The position numbers and the translations under genes are program-made. This document shows, piece by piece, positions 6,661 through 15,514 of a stretch of 64,000 nt of DNA. Below the pieces are notes generated by a model that saw only the letters and a program-made list of their open reading frames with translations, was not told the origin of the DNA and made no database searches. Source of the DNA: an uncultured Bacteroidales bacterium (GTDB lineage: Bacteria; Bacteroidota; Bacteroidia; Bacteroidales; UBA932); assembly GCA_946410455.1 (NCBI GenBank), contig CAMKAJ010000004.1:1-64000 (forward strand), read 5' to 3'. Position 1 is the first letter of the stretch; each line of letters opens with the position of its first letter.

Positions 6661-8886
6661 ATGAAACTTATTTTACGCATCTCGATTCTTTTTTCGGTAA
6701 TGATTTCTGCGGCTTGCATCTGCGCCAGCGCAAAAGTTACCCTTCCTTCCATTTTCAGTGATAACATGGTGTTCCAGCAGAACACTAAGGCGGCCGTATG
6801 GGGGTGGACGGATTCAGGAAAAAAAGTCACGATTCGTCCATCATGGACGAATGCCAGAACGGTTGCCATCCCGGATGCGGACGGCAAATGGTTTGCCAGG
6901 GTGCAGACTCCAGCTGCCGGAGGCCCTTACACCGTGACTATTTCTGATGGAGAGAAGATTGCGCTACGCAATGTCCTCGTAGGCGAAGTCTGGTTCTGCT
7001 CGGGCCAGTCTAATATGGAGATGCCCATGAGGGGCTTTCGGAACCAGCCTGTGGAGGGAGCGGCCGACGTAATACTCACTGCCAGGCCGGAAAGGCAGAT
7101 TAGGATGTGCACAGTCAAACGTAAGTCATCCCTTAGGCCCGTTGATAACTGCGAGGGTTCCTGGACGGAGAATACCTCTGACGCCGTTGCCGCTACAAGC
7201 GCCACAGCCTACTGGTTCGCGATCAATGTACAGGAGCAGCTCGGCATCCCTGTGGGCCTGCTTATCAGCGAATGGGGCGGATCAACAATAGAAACCTGGA
7301 TGGACAGGGAGACGCTTAGCAGTCTGTTCCCGGGCGAGTTCAACCTTTCGTTTCTTGACGGCACCGAGCTTCCCAAACACAAGCACATGTCGCCATGCAC
7401 CCTTTACAATGGCCAGATCAATCCACTTATCCCGTTCACTTTCAAGGGAATGCTCTGGTATCAGGGAGAGTCGAACCGGTACCGTCCGGAGCAGTACGTG
7501 CGCCTGCAGAAGGAATATGCAGCGATGATGCGGCGCCTGTTTGAGAACCCCGACGCACCGTTCTACTTTGTGCAGATTGCACCATATCGACAGGAGGGCG
7601 AGGAGGACTTTACCTCCGGTTATTTCTGCGAGGCGCAGGAAAAGTCGCTGGACGTGATTCCCCGCAGCGGAATGGTGACTACTACCGATCTTGGTGAATG
7701 CGGATGTATCCATCCCCGCAGGAAGAAGGAGGTCGGAGACAGGCTGGCATATTACGCACTAGTTAACGATTACGGCTTCAAAGGCATCAATCCCGTGCCT
7801 CCAAGATACGAAAGCGTAAAGTTTGAGGATGGGAAGGCTCTGGTTACGATGACGACAGATGGCCAGGGGCTGAGCCCTTGGGGTGCGGATATACGCGGTT
7901 TCGAGCTGGCAGGTTCCGATATGGTGTTCCACCCGGCAGTCGGCCGCATGAAGGATACAAGGGTCGTAAGCGTAAGCAGCAACGATGTGCCTGAACCAGT
8001 AGCTGTACGCTATTGCTTCCGGAATTATTCCGAAGGCAATCTCTCCAGTTGCTGGGGCATCCCTGCCGGGCCTTTCCGGAGCGACGACTGGGAGCTGGAG
8101 CGCTTCCAGGGGAAGTCCCTGCGGGTGATGTCTTATAATATAAGGTATTCCGGAGCAAAGGATGGCGACAATGACTGGGCCCACCGGCGTGACGCCACAC
8201 CTGCCATGATACTCGACCTTCACCCCGACGTCTTCGGCCTGCAGGAGGCTCTCCAGAATCAGGTAGAATTTATCCTCGAAAAATGCCCCGACTACAAAAT
8301 GGTGGGCGTGGGCCGCAACGACGGCCTGCAGGGCGGCGAACAGATGTCCGTATTCTACGACAGCAAACGTTTCAATTTGCTGAAATGGGGCACCTACTGG
8401 CTGAGTGAAACACCGGACGTCCCAAGCTTCGGCTGGGATGCCGCATGCAAGCGTACGGCCACATGGACCCTGCTGGAGCAGAAAGCCACCGGGCGTAAGT
8501 TCTATTTCGTGAACACCCACCTGGACCATGTGGGAGTGACCGCCAGAAAGGAAGGTCTTGCGCTGATATACAACAACATACAGAAGATGAATCCGGAAGG
8601 CTACCCGATGGTGCTCACCGGTGACTTCAATGTCTTCCCCGACGACGAGTGCCTGAAAGATATCTCCACTTTAATGAAGAGTGCCAGGTTTAATTCGGCC
8701 GATGCAGATACCATCGGCTCATTCAACGGCTTCGGAGAGTTCGACATGGACCATCTGGAGAAGATAGACTATATCTACTTCAGCGGATTCAAATCCAGCC
8801 GCTGCTTCAAAGTGGTTACTAAGACCTACGCCGGGAAACCGTATATCTCCGATCACTATCCGGTCTATTCGGACCTGATTTTTTAA
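6661..8886 (+). CDS. Sialate O-acetylesterase-like SGNH hydrolase fused to EEP domain
   Basis: I chose ATG 6661 (MKLILRISILF...) because it gives a normal signal peptide; ATG 6637 adds eight residues. The product is 741 residues. Residues 25-480 are an SGNH/sialate O-acetylesterase domain: LPSIFSDNMVFQQN, catalytic serine in GQSNMEMP (about 117), KGMLWYQGESN. Residues 485-741 are an EEP domain with its motif set: MSYNIRY, FGLQEA, NTHLDH (about 618), TGDFNV (about 654), SDHYPVYSD at the end. EEP enzymes cleave phosphoesters or phosphodiesters with a metal ion. The fusion implies removal of an acyl ester and a phosphate-type group from the same substrate. The gene converges with the next one, overlapping by 4 bp. 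The fusion is unusual and continuous in frame. Confidence 0.88.
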   Translation: MKLILRISILFSVMISAACICASAKVTLPSIFSDNMVFQQNTKAAVWGWTDSGKKVTIRPSWTNARTVAIPDADGKWFARVQTPAAGGPYTVTISDGEKIALRNVLVGEVWFCSGQSNMEMPMRGFRNQPVEGAADVILTARPERQIRMCTVKRKSSLRPVDNCEGSWTENTSDAVAATSATAYWFAINVQEQLGIPVGLLISEWGGSTIETWMDRETLSSLFPGEFNLSFLDGTELPKHKHMSPCTLYNGQINPLIPFTFKGMLWYQGESNRYRPEQYVRLQKEYAAMMRRLFENPDAPFYFVQIAPYRQEGEEDFTSGYFCEAQEKSLDVIPRSGMVTTTDLGECGCIHPRRKKEVGDRLAYYALVNDYGFKGINPVPPRYESVKFEDGKALVTMTTDGQGLSPWGADIRGFELAGSDMVFHPAVGRMKDTRVVSVSSNDVPEPVAVRYCFRNYSEGNLSSCWGIPAGPFRSDDWELERFQGKSLRVMSYNIRYSGAKDGDNDWAHRRDATPAMILDLHPDVFGLQEALQNQVEFILEKCPDYKMVGVGRNDGLQGGEQMSVFYDSKRFNLLKWGTYWLSETPDVPSFGWDAACKRTATWTLLEQKATGRKFYFVNTHLDHVGVTARKEGLALIYNNIQKMNPEGYPMVLTGDFNVFPDDECLKDISTLMKSARFNSADADTIGSFNGFGEFDMDHLEKIDYIYFSGFKSSRCFKVVTKTYAGKPYISDHYPVYSDLIF

Positions 8887-10928
8887 ATATCTTCTCCGGC
8901 CTCCACAAAGCGGGCGGCGGCGTTGAGGAAGTGGGCGGTAATCCAGAAGACTGTCCAGTTCTCGGAGTAGCCGCCTCGCAACTTATAGACATTGGACATA
9001 TCTCCCTGCTGGGCGAAGTTGGTGTGCTGTACCTGTTCGCCCTGGCTGCCCCAGGCATCTGTGAGCTGATAGCAGGTGCGGTACATTACCTTAGAGAGTT
9101 TTACCAGGCGCTCATCCCCCAGAAGCCGTCCCATCCGGCATACTTCCGGAGCGAAAAGCACTCCATACACATCCAGATGCTGGTTCTGCGGCGACACCAC
9201 CGTCCATCCTGTGGACTTGAAGCTGCGGTCTGCCAGACGTCCTGCAGGCAGCGGGATGTCCCACACGGCCACATAGCTCAGACACACGTCCATGGCATGT
9301 TTGGCCCAGTCCAGGTACTGCTTGCTGCCAAAGCGCTCGTAGCACTCAAGAAAACCCTGGAACGCTGCCCAAGCTCCCTCCTTGTCTTCGCAGGTGGCGT
9401 CCAGCGTGCCTCCCCAGTAGCAGCCGTCCATGTCAAGATGGCGCTCTGCAAACAGCCCCGCAGCCTTCTCTGCCGCTTTGCGATAGCGTGCCTTGCCGAA
9501 GAGCCTGGAAGCGATTGCAAGCGGAGCTATGTAAAAGGCCTCGGCGGTAGAGGCGGGGTTCCAATCGCGTGAGAGTATTCGGTCTGCAGTCTTGTTGCAG
9601 GCTTCCTTCAGGAACGCCTCCCACTTGGATGTGTCGTAAGTTCCGGGGTGCTTGCGCGCATACTCTATGGCCTTGGCGAAATTGTACATTGCCTGGCCGC
9701 AGGAGACAGGGTCGCCCTCGTCCCACTGCCCGCTGTCGCACTTGTAGCGCACGCAGAAAAGTCCGTCTTCCAGCCACTTGCACCCGGTGAGGAAATCCAG
9801 GCTGCGCTGCACCCGGTCGTGGACTGCATCGGCGCTCCATGAGCTGCCGGCAGAGAGCAGTGGCTCAAGCACTTGCAGCGAGTAGCCGGGCGAATCGGCC
9901 TGCCCGCACCATCCCATCACTATGTGCTTGCGGGGGGAGCGGGGGTCATACATGTCAAAACCGCAAACGTTTTCATATTCCAGCCAGCGGGAGGCGGCAA
10001 AACGGGCCTTGCCTTTCACAATTTCGCTAAAGCCGGGGAAGCGCTCTGCGTCGTACGGCTCATAGCGGTCCAGAGATGAGTAAAGCGGCTTCTGGAAGCC
10101 CGTCCCCTTGCGCGAGATGCCGTAAATATCAATGTAGAACTCCTTTTCTATGATGCGCCCCGGCTCCAGGTCCAGCCAGGTGTCGGCATAGCGCATGGCC
10201 TGCTTCTGGCGGGCCTTGGCGACGCTGTGTCGCCCGTTGTATCCTATTGGCCCGCTGTACATTACAATCTCTGTACAGTCCTCGTGTGCCTCGGCTCCCA
10301 GCGACCACCATTGGTCGCTCAGTACCGCACCGCGAACGGGGGATGGCACGGTATGCACCGCCAGTGCCCGCAAGGCCGATGCATCCTCCAGCATCACGAA
10401 GGGCATTGGGTAGCGGTGATCTTCGAAGACAGCGAACTCGCCGGGTGCGCCAGTCCAGACAGGCACGGCCTCGGGATTTACCGATGCGCCGTTGGAATTG
10501 CCGTAATACACGATTCCCGGGACAAAGAGCGACAGGCCTGTGCCGCGCCGCTGAAGCCGAACCGAAAGGGTGGCTTGGTGTAATGTCTCCTTTCCCCTCC
10601 ATTCGTATCGCCGGACGCAGTGGATCATGCCGTCCGGAGTGGGCGAGTACGCATCCTGCAGCTTTAGCTCTCCTTGAGGGAGACGCAGCTTGCCGCGCAC
10701 AATAGTCCATTCTCCGGAAGTCTCTACTGACTCCGGCTTTGCGTGCTTCCAATCTGCGGGCCAGTCGTTCTCCCAGCCGGTAGCAACAGACCAGAGGCCC
10801 TCGGCGGGCGTGCGCAGCGTGTCCCGGCCGTCCGTGAATGCTATCCCGTCGGTTGTAATCAGGCGCGTCTGGGCTCCGAGGGGCAAGGTCGCCATGGCCA
10901 GCGCTACAAGAGTCAAAAACCTTTTCAT
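8883..10928 (-). CDS. Secreted protein of unassigned family, possible (alpha/alpha)6-barrel glycosidase
   Basis: A 681-residue protein with a signal peptide (FLTLVALAMATLPLGAQ). ATG 10926-10928 is preferred because it overlaps the upstream GH92 stop as ATGA. The N-terminal 300 residues are beta-rich. The C-terminal half shows the periodic helix-loop pattern of six-hairpin glycosidases (CGQAMYNFAKAIEYARKHP, DWAKHAMDVCLSY, WTVFWITAHFLNAAARF) with aromatic and acidic loops (DSGQWDEGDPVSCGQ, DMDGCYWGG). I do not recognise a numbered family. Co-transcription with GH92 and proximity to GH78 and GH27 suggest glycan processing. The catalytic residues cannot be named safely. Confidence 0.6.
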   Translation of the reverse strand: MKRFLTLVALAMATLPLGAQTRLITTDGIAFTDGRDTLRTPAEGLWSVATGWENDWPADWKHAKPESVETSGEWTIVRGKLRLPQGELKLQDAYSPTPDGMIHCVRRYEWRGKETLHQATLSVRLQRRGTGLSLFVPGIVYYGNSNGASVNPEAVPVWTGAPGEFAVFEDHRYPMPFVMLEDASALRALAVHTVPSPVRGAVLSDQWWSLGAEAHEDCTEIVMYSGPIGYNGRHSVAKARQKQAMRYADTWLDLEPGRIIEKEFYIDIYGISRKGTGFQKPLYSSLDRYEPYDAERFPGFSEIVKGKARFAASRWLEYENVCGFDMYDPRSPRKHIVMGWCGQADSPGYSLQVLEPLLSAGSSWSADAVHDRVQRSLDFLTGCKWLEDGLFCVRYKCDSGQWDEGDPVSCGQAMYNFAKAIEYARKHPGTYDTSKWEAFLKEACNKTADRILSRDWNPASTAEAFYIAPLAIASRLFGKARYRKAAEKAAGLFAERHLDMDGCYWGGTLDATCEDKEGAWAAFQGFLECYERFGSKQYLDWAKHAMDVCLSYVAVWDIPLPAGRLADRSFKSTGWTVVSPQNQHLDVYGVLFAPEVCRMGRLLGDERLVKLSKVMYRTCYQLTDAWGSQGEQVQHTNFAQQGDMSNVYKLRGGYSENWTVFWITAHFLNAAARFVEAGEDI

Positions 10929-12895
10929 TCCCATGGCAGTTTCTTCAGTACTTTAAACTGGGCTTCGCCCTTCACAAGCTCGCCGCCTACAGGGTTCACG
11001 GGATAGTAGCCAAGAGCCGAGAAGATGTACCATGCGCTCATCTGGCCGCAGTCGTCGTTGCCGCAAAGGCCGCCGGGCTCGCAGCGGTAGAACTCATCGA
11101 ATACCTGGCGTATCCTTGCCGCTGCCTTGTCCTGGCGTCCGGCCAGAGTATAGAGATAGATTACGTGGTGGCAGGGCTCGTTGCCGTGCGAATATTGGCC
11201 TATGAGGCCCGTGATGTCCTGGCTGTAGCCGGTAACGGAGGCGGGAGGGGTTACTTCGAACAGGGTATCCAGCTTTTCTACAAAGCGTTCGCGTCCGCCC
11301 AGGAGTTCAATCAAATCCTGAGGATCCTGCAGCACGTGCCACAGGTAATGCCAGGCACTGCCCTCCGTATAGTCGCCACCCATCTTTCCGGCGTGGGCGC
11401 AGCGTGCTGGCTCGAAGGGCTCCCTCCACTTGCCGGCAGAGTCTTTACCCCGGAAGAAGCCGGTCTGGGGATCAAAGAGATTGCGGTAGTTGCGACTGCG
11501 CTTAGAGAAGAACTCGTAGTCGACCTCGTGTCCCAGGGCCTTGGCCAGCCGGGCGGCGCACCAGTCGTCGTAACTGCTCTCAAGCGTGCGTGATACCGAT
11601 TCTTCTTTTACTATATCGAAGGGGTAGTAGCCATATTTGTCGTACACCTTCCAGTCAGACTTCTGGTGAGGGGTGGTAAGCGATGCCTTGACGGCCGCCC
11701 AAGCGCGCTCCTTATCTACACCCGGAAGCTCGCGAAGGCATGCGTCCACCACAGTGGGTACGGCATGGTTGCCTATCATGCAGTAATTATCCCGGCCACA
11801 CAAGTCCCAAACGGGAAGATGCCCGCGTTCCTCGGCCTCGGCTATCATGCTGTTTACCACAGAGGCTTCTACTTCCGGAGTGAGCAGCGTGCGCAGCAGG
11901 TCCGCCGCCCTGAAAGTATCCCATTGAGAGAAGGTGGAATAGCGCACAGGAGCTCCCAGGTCAGATACGAGATTGGGCTGGAAGTACATGTGGTACAGTG
12001 AGGTATAGAATGCAGTAAGAATGTTGTCGGGTCCCTCTACCGGCAGCAGGCGGAAGATCTTTTCCCATTTGCGCTCAGCCTCTTTGCGTACGCGTTCGAA
12101 GTTCCACCCGGCCACCTCGGCCATATTGGCCGTAGCCCCCTCTGCGCTGGTGTAGGATACGGATATTTTTACTTTGACAGGCTTGCTGCCATTGCCGAAG
12201 TCCAGCACATACGCAGGGGCTTTGTAGTCCGGCTGCAGCTTGATTGTTTCGCAGGATGTGTATGGCTGGTCGAAAGCAATCTCGTACCACAGGTCGTACT
12301 GCACCCAGCTGTTGGCCAATATATGGCCGCGCAGTGTCTTGCTGTCTGGCGAACTGCCGTCCCAGGCTTTGATTCCGCGAGCCAGTGTGGCCTTGGGGTC
12401 GTTGCTCCTTAACTGTACGTACTGGGGATTGATGAAGAGGTGACGTGTGTTTCCTGTGAATCTGAATTCGTAGCATGCCACCCGTTCGCTGCAAGTAATG
12501 TCTGCTGCCGCTCCGTTGTCGGGCAGCTTTACGGAGTAATGGCCCACAGAGGCCTGCTCTTTTGTTTTGCGGCTGGCGTAACCGGTCCCGTGCTTGTCTG
12601 AGAACGGCATTACCAGCACGTTGCAGAGCGACGGGCAACCGGTGCCGCTGAGGCGGTTCTGAGTAAAGCCCATAAGCAGAGGGTCGGACCAATTGTATCC
12701 GCTGCAATACTTCCAAAGGTAATTGCCACTTTGCGGACCCGGCTGCACCATTCCGAGCGGACACGCAGCTGCCGGTGATGTATGCCCGGTATAATCTGTG
12801 CCGATGAAGGGGTTGACCCATTTGCCCAGCGGGCTCGCGCAAGATGCTATTATACAGGAACAAGTCAGGAAGAGAAGAGACAGAACCTTTTTCAT
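10925..12895 (-). CDS. Alpha-mannosidase family GH92, lipoprotein
   Basis: A 656-residue lipoprotein (LFLTCSCIIASC, lipobox Cys near 19). It carries classic GH92 signatures: LGKWVNPFIGTDYTGHTSPAAACPLGMVQPGP at the mature N-terminus, LPVWDLCGRDNYCMIGNHAVP in the middle, HGNEPCHHVIYLY, and GNDDCGQMSAWYIFSALGYYPVNP near residue 610, which carries the acid and base region. GH92 enzymes are calcium-dependent exo-alpha-mannosidases, mostly 1,2-, 1,3-, 1,4- or 1,6-specific; linkage cannot be read here. It is slightly shorter than the usual ~750 residues. It is transcribed leftwards, translationally coupled to the unassigned gene (ATGA overlap), and divergent from the GH27 gene across a 71-bp spacer. 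Confidence 0.92.
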   Translation of the reverse strand: MKKVLSLLFLTCSCIIASCASPLGKWVNPFIGTDYTGHTSPAAACPLGMVQPGPQSGNYLWKYCSGYNWSDPLLMGFTQNRLSGTGCPSLCNVLVMPFSDKHGTGYASRKTKEQASVGHYSVKLPDNGAAADITCSERVACYEFRFTGNTRHLFINPQYVQLRSNDPKATLARGIKAWDGSSPDSKTLRGHILANSWVQYDLWYEIAFDQPYTSCETIKLQPDYKAPAYVLDFGNGSKPVKVKISVSYTSAEGATANMAEVAGWNFERVRKEAERKWEKIFRLLPVEGPDNILTAFYTSLYHMYFQPNLVSDLGAPVRYSTFSQWDTFRAADLLRTLLTPEVEASVVNSMIAEAEERGHLPVWDLCGRDNYCMIGNHAVPTVVDACLRELPGVDKERAWAAVKASLTTPHQKSDWKVYDKYGYYPFDIVKEESVSRTLESSYDDWCAARLAKALGHEVDYEFFSKRSRNYRNLFDPQTGFFRGKDSAGKWREPFEPARCAHAGKMGGDYTEGSAWHYLWHVLQDPQDLIELLGGRERFVEKLDTLFEVTPPASVTGYSQDITGLIGQYSHGNEPCHHVIYLYTLAGRQDKAAARIRQVFDEFYRCEPGGLCGNDDCGQMSAWYIFSALGYYPVNPVGGELVKGEAQFKVLKKLPWE

Positions 12896-12966
12896 AAAGC
12901 AAAAATAAGAATAAGAAACGGGACCTGCAACGGTAGGGTAGCGCCCGTTTCAATCGTTTACCATAT

Positions 12967-14583
12967 ATGAAACGCATAATTACCGCTTTTACCCTACTTC
13001 TTTTCTGTATTATTTCCGTAGCACAGCAGGCTCCCGATTATAGTGAGTTTATTCTTACCCCCAAGGCCCCCGATACACCACGCATCAATGGGCCCAAGAT
13101 TTATGGAGCCCGGCCGGGAGCGGATTTTCTGTACAGGATTCCTGCTTCTGGCACAAGACCGTTGAGCTTCAGTGCCAAGGGTCTGCCGGCCGGCTTGAAG
13201 CTCGACGCTGCAAAGGGTATAATCAGCGGAAAAGTTCGCCGCAATGGCGTTTATAAGGTCCAGATAAGCGTTTCCAATGCGCTCGGCAGCGACACCCGTG
13301 AGCTTTGTATAGAAATAGGTGAGCGCATTGCTCTAACCCCTCCGATGGGCTGGAACTCCTGGAACTGCTGGGGCGACCGGGTTACGGCAGAAAACATTCT
13401 GAATGCAGCTCGGGCTCTGGAGAGGAGCGGCCTTGCAGATTATGGCTGGAATTATGTAAACATAGATGACGGGTGGCAGGGCCGCCGGGGCGGTAAGTAC
13501 AACGCCATTCAGCCCAACGCGAAATTCCCCGACATGAAGGCCCTGGGCGACTCCCTGCACGCTCGCGGATTCAAGTTCGGCATCTACTCCGGCCCCTGGG
13601 TTATAACCTATGCCGGGCATATCGGCTCTTCCTGTGACAATCTTGATGGCACCTACTGGTGGGTAGAAGAGGGGAGTGTGAACGAGAACTACCGCATAGA
13701 CCTTAAAAAATACGATAAGGGGGAACTCTGCGCCTTCGGCAAATACTCTTTTGCCGGTGCCGACGCCCGTCAGTGGGCTGACTGGGGCGTGGATTATCTC
13801 AAATACGACTGGTTTCTCAATGATGTTTGGTGGCTCAAGGATATGCGGGAGGCGCTGGATGCAACCGGTCGCGACATAGTGTACAGCGTTTCAAATGCAA
13901 CCCGCGTCTGTCTGGCTCCGGATATGGTAAAATATGCCAACTGCTGGCGCACGGCAGGAGATATCCAGGACACTTGGGGGAGCGTTTCCAACATTGCGTT
14001 CGACCGTGGGTCGGCCTGGACTGGATATGCCGGCCCCGGGCGCTGGCCCGATGCGGATATGATGGTGCTTGGCCAGGTGGGAGGCTGGGAGGGAGGCACG
14101 CCTCATTGGACGAGACTTACACCATGGGAGCAGTATTCTCATGTAACTCTTTGGGCCATGCTGGCCTCGCCGCTCCTGATTGGCTGCGACCTGGATGCCA
14201 TAGACGATTTTACTCTAAGCCTGCTTACCAATCCCGAGGTGCTGGAGGTAAACCAGGACGCTCTGGGGATGATGGGAGTACGAAACGTATTTGGCCCGAG
14301 TAAGCATCAGACGGTGTATGTAAAGCGTCTGGAAGACGGTACGCTGGCTGTGGCTCTGTTCAACATTTCCGGAGAAGAAAAGACCGTGAGCTTTGTCCCA
14401 AGAGACCTTGGCCTGCTCGGCGTTCAGACCATACGCGACCTGTGGCGCCAGAAAGATATGGGCAAGGTGCAGGATAAGCAGCGTTGGGAAGTAAAGCTGC
14501 CTCCGCATGGCTGTGCCCTTTATCGTTTGAGCCCTGGAGTAACGGAGCGCAAGATGGAAGGAAAGTGGTGGGAGATACAGTAG
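12967..14583 (+). CDS. Alpha-galactosidase-type GH27 with N-terminal Ig-like (PIG) domain
   Basis: A 538-residue secreted enzyme; the signal peptide ends near SVAQQ. Residues 30-120 form a putative-Ig (He_PIG-like) domain (GARPGADFLYRIPASGTRPLSFSA, LPAGLKLDAAKGIISG). The GH27 barrel starts at LTPPMGWNSWNCWG. The nucleophile Asp is in VDYLKYDW (about 281), the acid/base Asp in CWRTAGD (about 332, RxxxD motif), and the binding loop is RWPDADMM. GH27 includes alpha-galactosidases, alpha-N-acetylgalactosaminidases and beta-L-arabinopyranosidases; the choice cannot be made here. The same PIG-GH27 layout recurs at 29361, there with an added EEP domain. The gene diverges from GH92. Confidence 0.92.
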   Translation: MKRIITAFTLLLFCIISVAQQAPDYSEFILTPKAPDTPRINGPKIYGARPGADFLYRIPASGTRPLSFSAKGLPAGLKLDAAKGIISGKVRRNGVYKVQISVSNALGSDTRELCIEIGERIALTPPMGWNSWNCWGDRVTAENILNAARALERSGLADYGWNYVNIDDGWQGRRGGKYNAIQPNAKFPDMKALGDSLHARGFKFGIYSGPWVITYAGHIGSSCDNLDGTYWWVEEGSVNENYRIDLKKYDKGELCAFGKYSFAGADARQWADWGVDYLKYDWFLNDVWWLKDMREALDATGRDIVYSVSNATRVCLAPDMVKYANCWRTAGDIQDTWGSVSNIAFDRGSAWTGYAGPGRWPDADMMVLGQVGGWEGGTPHWTRLTPWEQYSHVTLWAMLASPLLIGCDLDAIDDFTLSLLTNPEVLEVNQDALGMMGVRNVFGPSKHQTVYVKRLEDGTLAVALFNISGEEKTVSFVPRDLGLLGVQTIRDLWRQKDMGKVQDKQRWEVKLPPHGCALYRLSPGVTERKMEGKWWEIQ

Positions 14584-14618
14584 CTGGCAATAATCTTGCG
14601 AATCTTCTAAAAAAGCGG

Positions 14619-14626
14619 TACATTTG
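14619..14626 (+). promoter_or_regulatory. -7 box TACATTTG upstream of ftsY
   Basis: TACATTTG fits TAnnTTTG and ends 7 bp before the ftsY ATG at 14633, so transcription would begin almost at the start codon. This would make a near-leaderless ftsY mRNA. An AAAAAAG tract precedes it. Confidence 0.4.
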
Positions 14627-14632
14627 TGGGTT

Positions 14633-15514
14633 ATGGCATTTAGCTTTTTTCAGAAGATTGGCAGGGCCCTTGCCGGGCGTTCCAGGGTAGATGATGATAC
14701 TCTGGATGCTATTGAGGAGGCCCTTGTTGAGTCCGACATGGGCGTGGATACCACTCTCAAGGTGATAGACAATCTTGAGGAGAGGGTAGACCGCGATAAA
14801 TACATGAGCCAGGATGAGCTCCGGGGCATGCTCCGCGAAGAAATCTCCAAGCTCATTCCGGATACTCCCTCTGGCGCAGAGCTCAAGGGGCATCCGCACA
14901 TTATCCTGGTTGTGGGTGTGAACGGAGTGGGGAAGACTACCACCATTGGCAAATTGGCTAATTTCTGGCGCAGGCAGGGCAAGAAAGTGCTCCTGGGGGC
15001 TGCCGATACCTTCCGCGCTGCGGCTGTGGATCAGCTGGACATCTGGGCCGAACGTGCCGGTGTAGAAATAGTGAAGCAGCAGATGGGCTCCGACCCCGCA
15101 GCCGTGGCTTACGATACGGCCAAATCGGCCATTGCACGCGGCTCCGACGTGGTGCTCATAGATACCGCAGGGCGTTTGCACAACCGCGTGGACCTCATGA
15201 ACGAACTTACCAAGATTCGCAATTCCGTGCGCAAGGTGGTGCCGGACGGCCCTCATGAGGTGCTGCTGGTGCTGGACGCAAGCACCGGGCAGAATGCATT
15301 TGCCCAAGCTAAGGAGTTTGCCCGTGCCACCGACATTACCGGCCTCGTGGTTACTAAACTCGACGGCACAGCCAAGGGTGGCGTGGTGGTGGGCGTGAGC
15401 GACCAGTTCGGAATCCCCGTCCGTTTTATAGGTGTAGGAGAAAAAATCGATGATATTAAGCCGTTCGACAAAGACTCTTTTGTAGCGGCGCTGTTTAATC
15501 CAGAAGAGATATGA
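14633..15514 (+). CDS. ftsY: Signal recognition particle receptor FtsY
   Basis: A 293-residue GTPase from ATG 14633 (MAFSFFQKIGRAL). It has the short N domain followed by the NG core: P-loop GVNGVGKTTTIGKLA (about 102-116), DTFRAAAVDQL, DTAGRLHNRVDLMNEL (about 180), TKLDGTAKGG (about 243) and the C-terminal FIGVGEKIDDIKPF. It docks the SRP-ribosome complex at the inner membrane during co-translational targeting. The acidic A domain of enterobacterial FtsY is absent, as is usual in Bacteroidota. The stop overlaps the pheT start (ATGA, 15511-15514). Confidence 0.97.
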   Translation: MAFSFFQKIGRALAGRSRVDDDTLDAIEEALVESDMGVDTTLKVIDNLEERVDRDKYMSQDELRGMLREEISKLIPDTPSGAELKGHPHIILVVGVNGVGKTTTIGKLANFWRRQGKKVLLGAADTFRAAAVDQLDIWAERAGVEIVKQQMGSDPAAVAYDTAKSAIARGSDVVLIDTAGRLHNRVDLMNELTKIRNSVRKVVPDGPHEVLLVLDASTGQNAFAQAKEFARATDITGLVVTKLDGTAKGGVVVGVSDQFGIPVRFIGVGEKIDDIKPFDKDSFVAALFNPEEI

